This document shows, piece by piece, positions 40,942-45,294 of a stretch of 45,294 nt of DNA (within the stretch, counting starts at the first letter, position 1; the number at the start of each line of letters is the position of its first letter). Both the position numbers and the translations under genes were made by a program. The DNA comes from Massilimicrobiota sp. An134 (GTDB lineage: Bacteria > Bacillota_I > Bacilli_A > Erysipelotrichales > Coprobacillaceae), in contig NZ_NFLH01000020.1 of assembly GCF_002160815.1 (NCBI RefSeq), positions 1 through 45,294 of the forward strand, written 5' to 3'. The notes under the pieces are model-generated. The model worked only from the letters and a program-made list of their open reading frames with translations. It was not told the DNA's origin and made no database searches.

Positions 40942-42399
40942 ATGCCACAATGCTGGAAAGAAGAAATTGTTTATCAAATTTATCCAAAAAGTTTTCAAGA
41001 TAGTAATCATGATGGAATCGGTGATATTCAAGGAATCATTCAAAAACTTGATTATTTAAAAGATTTAGGTGTCACTATGCTTTGGATTTGTCCAATTTAC
41101 TGTTCTCCTATGGATGATAATGGCTATGATATTGCTGATTATTATCAAATTCATCCTGATTTTGGAAGTATGGAAGATGTCGATGAACTGATTGTCAAAG
41201 CGAAAGAAAGAGATATCAAAATCATTATGGATCTTGTTATTAATCATACATCCGATGAACATGCCTGGTTTCAGGAAGCATTAAAAAATCCTGATAGTCC
41301 TTATCGACAATATTATATTTTTAAAGAAGGTCAAGATAACCAGCCTCCTACAAACTGGCGTTCTGTTTTTAGTGGTTCTGTTTGGGAAAAAGTCCCTCAC
41401 GAAGATAATATGTATTATTTTCATTCTTTTTCTAAAAAGCAACCTGATTTAAACTGGGAAAATCCACAAATGAGAGAAGACATCTATCGCATGATTAACT
41501 GGTGGTTAGATAAAGGAATTGCAGGATTTAGAGTTGACGCTATTAACTTTATAAAAAAGGATCAATCCTGGCAAAATGGTCCTGTTGATGGCGCAGATGG
41601 ACTCTCATCATGTTTTGAATTCACAAGAAATCAGCCCGGTATAGAAGTCTTTTTCAAAGAATTGAGAGAAAAGACATTTGATATTCATCATTGTATGACA
41701 GTGGCGGAAGCTGTGGGTGTTCCTTATGATCAGCTAGGCATTTTTATCGGTCAAGATGGATGCTTTTCAATGATGTTTGATTTTAATTATTCACATATTG
41801 ATATTACTGAACATGAAGAATGGTTCCCACTTCAAAATTGGACAATGCAGGAATACAAAGAAAAGCTCTTTTTAAGTCAAAAGGAAATCTTTAAAACAGG
41901 ATGGTGTGGAACTTTCCTGGAAAATCATGATATGCAAAGAAGTTTAAACAGACTTATTCGTAACCCTCAAGAACGTACGCCAAAAGCCGCAAAAGCTTTA
42001 GGTCAAATGTTTATGTTTTTAAAGGGGACTCCTTTCATTTATCAAGGCGAAGAAATTGGAACCATCAACAATCATAGACTTTCTATCCATGATTTTGATG
42101 ATCTTAATTCACATGCTCAATATCGTAGAGCTTTACAGGAAGGTTATAGCGAAGAAGAAGCTTTAGATTTTGTCAATCGTCGCAGTCGAGATAATACCCG
42201 TTCTCCTATGAGCTGGAATTCACAGTTATATGCAGGTTTTAGTGATGTTCAACCTTGGCTTGCGAATAATGAATATTATCAAGATATTAATGTTGCTAAA
42301 CAGGCGAATGATCCCGATTCTGTTTTATCTTATTATAAACAGATGATTGCTTTAAGACAGAATCCTTTGTTGTTGAATGCCAAATTAAATGATAAATAG
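40942..42399 (+). CDS. GH13 alpha-glucosidase (oligo-1,6-glucosidase type), C-terminally truncated
   Basis: This 485-residue enzyme is related to oligo-1,6-/alpha-glucosidases, which are usually about 550-560 residues. The (beta/alpha)8 barrel is complete, with nucleophile Asp199 (GFRVDAINF), acid/base Glu256 (TVAEAVG) and transition-state Asp330 (LENHD). The frame leaves the family pattern after RQNPLLLN and stops five residues later, so the C-terminal beta-sandwich domain of about 70 residues is missing. The loss coincides with the start of a transposon, so insertion is the likely cause. AGAGGTG precedes the ATG. Activity is doubtful. Confidence 0.85.
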   Translation: MPQCWKEEIVYQIYPKSFQDSNHDGIGDIQGIIQKLDYLKDLGVTMLWICPIYCSPMDDNGYDIADYYQIHPDFGSMEDVDELIVKAKERDIKIIMDLVINHTSDEHAWFQEALKNPDSPYRQYYIFKEGQDNQPPTNWRSVFSGSVWEKVPHEDNMYYFHSFSKKQPDLNWENPQMREDIYRMINWWLDKGIAGFRVDAINFIKKDQSWQNGPVDGADGLSSCFEFTRNQPGIEVFFKELREKTFDIHHCMTVAEAVGVPYDQLGIFIGQDGCFSMMFDFNYSHIDITEHEEWFPLQNWTMQEYKEKLFLSQKEIFKTGWCGTFLENHDMQRSLNRLIRNPQERTPKAAKALGQMFMFLKGTPFIYQGEEIGTINNHRLSIHDFDDLNSHAQYRRALQEGYSEEEALDFVNRRSRDNTRSPMSWNSQLYAGFSDVQPWLANNEYYQDINVAKQANDPDSVLSYYKQMIALRQNPLLLNAKLNDK

Positions 42400-42428
42400 T
42401 TCTTCAATTTATTTGGTTAGGATACAAG

Positions 42429-42497
42429 GTGAGATAACTATAATATTCAAATTAAATTGTCCTGGCTATTCATATTATTTGCTACGTGAGATAACTA
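42429..42497 (+). repeat. two 12-bp direct repeats near the transposon end
   Basis: GTGAGATAACTA occurs at 42429-42440 and 42486-42497, 57 bp apart, in the non-coding strip between the glucosidase and the transposon genes. Tn7/Tn402/Mu-type transposons carry such repeated transposase sites at their ends. Confidence 0.6.
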
Positions 42498-42525
42498 AAA
42501 AATGCATCTAAGATGCACTTTTTTT
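42497..42525. terminator. hairpin terminator at the end of the transposon operon
   Basis: TGCATCT/AGATGCA (42503-42517) with A-runs on one side and T-runs on the other. It can terminate leftward transcription from the transposon and rightward read-through from the glucosidase. It overlaps the stop of the small gene. Confidence 0.7.
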
Positions 42526-42822
42526 GTTATAGTTTTCAAACACCGATTTGATTCCATATGCAATTCTAAGACTTATATCTAAATCTTCGAACACCTCGTA
42601 TATTGCCTCTGTATTCCAGAATATATCCGTTGGGTGGGCAAGCCCTATTGTCATATCTCTCATAACGAAACATATTTCCCAGTCAAGTTCATTCTCTATT
42701 AAACGACACCATTCACTTCGATTATTAATGACAATATCAAATGAATAATAAGCGAATGTTTCTATGCTCCTGATTGTACCAACACATTTGACCTCATCTT
42801 TATTTTTATATATATAATCCAT
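42508..42822 (-). CDS. small transposon-encoded protein of unknown function
   Basis: This acidic soluble protein of about 104 residues has many aromatic residues (YYSFDIVINNRSEW, DWEICFVMRDMTIG, NTEAIYEVFEDLD). The ATG at 42822 lies 4 bases after the ATPase stop with GGGAT upstream; an in-frame ATG at 42846 would overlap the ATPase gene. It has no DNA-binding motif that I can see and I do not recognise it. Its position corresponds to TniQ or accessory genes in related transposons, but it is much shorter than TniQ. It could be cargo. Confidence 0.6.
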   Translation of the reverse strand: MDYIYKNKDEVKCVGTIRSIETFAYYSFDIVINNRSEWCRLIENELDWEICFVMRDMTIGLAHPTDIFWNTEAIYEVFEDLDISLRIAYGIKSVFENYNKKSAS

Positions 42823-42826
42823 TTTC

Positions 42827-43630
42827 TTATCCCAACTCATTATCATTAAAGGCCATCATGACAGTATCTGTATCTATGATATTCTGATTTCTATTATTGC
42901 CTGCCAATAGACTTTTATTGCACAATTGATTAATCAATCGTGGTACACCATTTGATACATTTATAATGGCCTCTATGGCACTTGCTTCAAATACCTGTTG
43001 ATGGCATCCAGCTCCTTTAAGCTTCTCCTGAATATATTTTCGTGATTCCTCTTTGTTAAGATTTTCTATATGATAGTTCATGACTATTCTCTGTTTTAAT
43101 GGCTCGTGTATCGCCAGATTAAACGTATTATTGAGCTGCGGCAGTCCTGCTAACAGAACGACTGCCTGATCACTTGAATCCATTTCAAAATTAAAGAGTA
43201 TTTTTAGATCGTTAAGTATTCCATTTCTTAAATAGTTTGCTTCATCGAGAATGATAATCAGTGTCATTCTTTTTTCGATGGTATATCTTTCTATGGCTTT
43301 TTGAATGGCCTTGAAATTATCGCTTTTTCGATGATATGCTTCCAGTCCCAATGCTTCTGCCAGCTGTCTATAGAATTCCATCACTGTTAATGTTGACATG
43401 GGTATATAGATAACTTTATATGCTGATTGATTAAGACTCTTGACCCAATGCCTTATCATGGTTGTTTTGCCTCGACCTGGACCTCCAGTTAAGACACCAA
43501 ATCCTTTTGTCTGTACAAGATAGTTCAATCTGAATATCAGTTCCTTATAATCATTTGTTTCTACTAGGACATCTTTTGAATTCTTGATGAATGGATTGAA
43601 TTCCAGTCCATATCTGCTGGTATAGTTCAT
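42827..43630 (-). CDS. AAA+ ATPase, transposition regulator (TniB/TnsC/ExeA-like)
   Basis: This 267-residue ATPase has Walker A GGPGRGKTT (Gly49-Thr57), Walker B LIIILDEA (Asp129-Glu130), a sensor region (VVLLAGLPQL) and a C-terminal lid (SNGVPRLINQLCNKSLL). In DDE transposons of this type it selects target DNA and activates the transposase. The length matches Tn552 p271-type proteins. It follows the transposase gene by a single base, so the two form an operon. Confidence 0.88.
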   Translation of the reverse strand: MNYTSRYGLEFNPFIKNSKDVLVETNDYKELIFRLNYLVQTKGFGVLTGGPGRGKTTMIRHWVKSLNQSAYKVIYIPMSTLTVMEFYRQLAEALGLEAYHRKSDNFKAIQKAIERYTIEKRMTLIIILDEANYLRNGILNDLKILFNFEMDSSDQAVVLLAGLPQLNNTFNLAIHEPLKQRIVMNYHIENLNKEESRKYIQEKLKGAGCHQQVFEASAIEAIINVSNGVPRLINQLCNKSLLAGNNRNQNIIDTDTVMMAFNDNELG

Positions 43631-43631
43631 G

Positions 43632-44873
43632 TTATTTTTCCTCCGTAAATTTTATTTTATTTCGTTTAACAGTTGCATTTGCCTGTTTGTCAAGCAGATG
43701 TATTTCTTCCAGTTCACCTGTTTCCTTATCGACGATATAAATTTTAGATAAATCTGGTGAATATCTTAAAAGCAGTTTCTGTCCTGCATATCTGTAATTG
43801 ACCTCATATTCTTTTTGATCTATCATGATGACGTTATCGTTAGATACTTTTCTCTCTTTTTCTATAAGGAATATTTTGTCTATCTTTTCATCATCATATC
43901 TTTGGATGAGTGATGATTCTTCAAAGAATCTATCCTGTGGTGTCTTTTTGTTCAAGGACCTGTGGATGGTTTGATTATATCGTTGCACATACTGCATTAA
44001 TGATTCCCTCAATTCATCAAGACTCTTATAATCATTCATATGAAGTCCTGACATCCATTGTTCCTTCATCGTTTTAAACCATCTTTCTATCTTGGCTTTT
44101 GATGTAGGTGTCCTTACGGCACAGTAATTGATAACTGTTCCCATTCGTGCTGCTAATAATGTCATTTGATTGCATCTGTAATTTGCACCATTGTCGAAGT
44201 TAAATATCTTTGGTTTTCCATGCTTTTTTACCGCACTTTTAATGACACTCATCAGATTTATGTAATTATCATTTAAGAATATATCTATGCCAACGATATA
44301 TCTTGAGGCATCATCTATTAATGCGATAATATATGTTCGCTCTTTTTTTCCATCAATTTTGAGGTATGGTCCTACACTCGAATCCCCACACCAGACTTCG
44401 TTGATATGTTTTCTTTCATATCTTCGCATATCCCTGTTTCTTGTAGGTGTATCTTCTTTTTTGAGTCGATTGACGACTCTATTGACAGTGGATAGGGATA
44501 TTTCTTTTGACCTGATGGTACCATTATCTTTTAGCTTTTGATAAACGAGTGTTGCGGGTAGCCTAGGATATTCCTTAATTAAATAGGATATTTGAGTCAT
44601 GATATCCTCATCTACCTTTCTATATGTCGCCTTGTCACTTCTTGACTGTGGCTTCAATCCATCAAAGCCATTTTTCATATATGCTCGATACCATCTTGCA
44701 ATCGTATATGCACTTATCTTATAGTCCTCACCATTTGGATGCTCATATACCCTGGAAGCTGCCTGAGTAAAAAATGCTGACTTGGATAAATTATCATCAA
44801 TTGTCCCAGTGACCAGCGGGGCTATGATTCCATATCGAAATAAAGCGATATCTGTTGATTTTTTTGCGTTCAT
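43632..44873 (-). CDS. DDE-family transposase (TniA/TnsB-like, integrase core)
   Basis: This 413-residue transposase has N-terminal helix-turn-helix units (about 10-140), then an RNase H-like integrase core with Asp164 (WCGDSSVG), Asp227 (FNFDNGAN) and Glu263 (SKAKIERWFKT), i.e. a D-D-35-E arrangement. A C-terminal Mu-type beta-barrel follows (about 345-400, KEYEVNYRYAGQKLLLRY). AAGGAGG lies upstream of the ATG. Frame and motifs look intact, so the element may be active. Confidence 0.9.
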   Translation of the reverse strand: MNAKKSTDIALFRYGIIAPLVTGTIDDNLSKSAFFTQAASRVYEHPNGEDYKISAYTIARWYRAYMKNGFDGLKPQSRSDKATYRKVDEDIMTQISYLIKEYPRLPATLVYQKLKDNGTIRSKEISLSTVNRVVNRLKKEDTPTRNRDMRRYERKHINEVWCGDSSVGPYLKIDGKKERTYIIALIDDASRYIVGIDIFLNDNYINLMSVIKSAVKKHGKPKIFNFDNGANYRCNQMTLLAARMGTVINYCAVRTPTSKAKIERWFKTMKEQWMSGLHMNDYKSLDELRESLMQYVQRYNQTIHRSLNKKTPQDRFFEESSLIQRYDDEKIDKIFLIEKERKVSNDNVIMIDQKEYEVNYRYAGQKLLLRYSPDLSKIYIVDKETGELEEIHLLDKQANATVKRNKIKFTEEK

Positions 44874-44931
44874 TTGTCTTGTTCCTCCTTATACAGCTGC
44901 CATTGTATATGAAGTTTAAGGTATTCGAAAG

Positions 44932-45294
44932 TCAGGCTATGTGGGTAAGATTATATAGAATATTTGGTGTGCATTTAATTTGCATAAACTGTCTTTTAAA
45001 ATGAAAAAAGCACTGAAAAACCAAAGAACTATCTAATTGAATATTTTCAGATAGTAGTCTTTGTTTCCAATGCATCGTATACTGTTTCTTTATGTAGGAA
45101 ATATTGGATTCATCTATATTTGGATTTTCAATCATAAGCTGATTCAAATCCTGCATAGAATTTGAGCGAATAATGGATAGAGTGTCATGAAATAGAATTT
45201 GACTATAAGGAATAATGACAGATAGTAAAAATGCATGTGTATGATGACAATGCTTACATTTGAATCTTTGGATTTTAAGGGGAATGATGCCATC
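44932..45294 (-). CDS. zinc-ribbon protein (DUF6431-like), cut by the right edge
   Basis: 120 codons are open from the window edge to the TGA at 44932; the N-terminus is outside. Near the visible start is CKHCHHTHAFLLSVIIPYSQ, a CxxC knuckle followed by the T-H/F-x-LLP-x-x-PY pattern that I associate with DUF6431. The rest is helical (TLSIIRSNSMQDLNQLM, then YTMHWKQRLL). It is the first visible gene of the transposon operon, 58 bases before the transposase. A DNA-binding or targeting role is plausible but not shown. Confidence 0.6.
   Translation of the reverse strand, partial: DGIIPLKIQRFKCKHCHHTHAFLLSVIIPYSQILFHDTLSIIRSNSMQDLNQLMIENPNIDESNISYIKKQYTMHWKQRLLSENIQLDSSLVFQCFFHFKRQFMQIKCTPNILYNLTHIA

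Larger units (their letters stand above)
42400..45294 (-). mobile_element. transposon with DDE transposase and AAA+ ATPase (Tn552/Tn402-like organisation), incomplete in window
   Basis: This module of four minus-strand genes (zinc-ribbon protein, DDE transposase, ATPase, small protein) adjoins the broken end of the glucosidase gene. The left end is near 42380-42400 but cannot be set to the base. Two direct repeats close to it could be transposase-binding sites. The right end lies outside the window, so target duplication cannot be checked. Confidence 0.7.

Noticed and set aside
42400-45294. Assigning the transposon to IS21 (istA/istB)
   Set aside because: The ATPase is ExeA/TniB-like with GGPGRGKTT rather than IstB-like, and the C-terminal barrel of the transposase fits the Mu/TniA group better.
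1-45294. CRISPR arrays, rRNA or tRNA genes
   Set aside because: I found no regularly spaced long repeats, no tRNA-like cloverleaf with CCA-type end and no rRNA sequence.

Overview
The window is AT-rich DNA from a low-GC, Gram-positive-type anaerobe. An Erysipelotrichia/Coprobacillaceae-like gut Firmicute fits best, but this is inferred from gene content and sequence style, not from a marker gene. Supporting signs are strong AGGAGG ribosome sites, TTGACA/TATAAT promoters, intrinsic terminators, PhoP-type 11-bp direct repeats, ferrous iron uptake, rubrerythrin and a glycyl radical enzyme. Almost all genes down to 30.7 kb lie on the minus strand, in tightly packed operons with 4- to 8-base overlaps.

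Region 1 (0-12.5 kb): two paralogous heterodimeric ABC exporter pairs flank a membrane protein-proB-proA operon. Each pair has one degenerate and one canonical nucleotide-binding site. The left pair is led by a MarR regulator whose operator lies inside its own promoter spacer. Rubrerythrin follows. Region 2 (12.5-13.1 kb) is a scar: the end of an ABC permease abuts the end of an unknown plus-strand gene. Region 3 (13.2-20.1 kb) is a complete phosphate module, pstS / pstC-pstA-pstB-phoU-phoB-phoR. Matching Pho boxes precede pstS and pstC. A CoA-disulfide-reductase/rhodanese fusion lies just upstream of it.

Region 4 (21.9-26.8 kb): a glycyl radical enzyme, an FSA-type aldolase, a divergent radical-SAM activase and a DeoR regulator. 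This resembles the E. coli YbiW/PflD-Fsa loci, for which 1,5-anhydrohexitol-6-phosphate cleavage has been reported. Region 5 (26.9-36.4 kb) looks like a metal-responsive (probably iron) area. It holds a feoA-feoA-feoB operon with three small metal-associated or membrane genes, a stand-alone 42-codon transcription unit, a 43-codon/DUF1835-like gene pair, and an iron-type (IrtAB/YbtPQ-like) ABC pair with a TetR regulator. A repeated dyad, GTTAG-N6-CTAAC, links several of these. At the feo promoter and the 42-codon promoter it occurs as two copies 34 bp apart, at the same distance from the -10 box.

Region 6 (36.5-42.4 kb): a two-domain lipoprotein, serC-serA, a PHP-family phosphatase and a GH13 glucosidase. 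The glucosidase has lost its C-terminus at the edge of Region 7 (42.4-45.3 kb). Region 7 is a transposon with a DDE transposase, an AAA+ ATPase, a small accessory gene and a zinc-ribbon protein that runs off the right edge.
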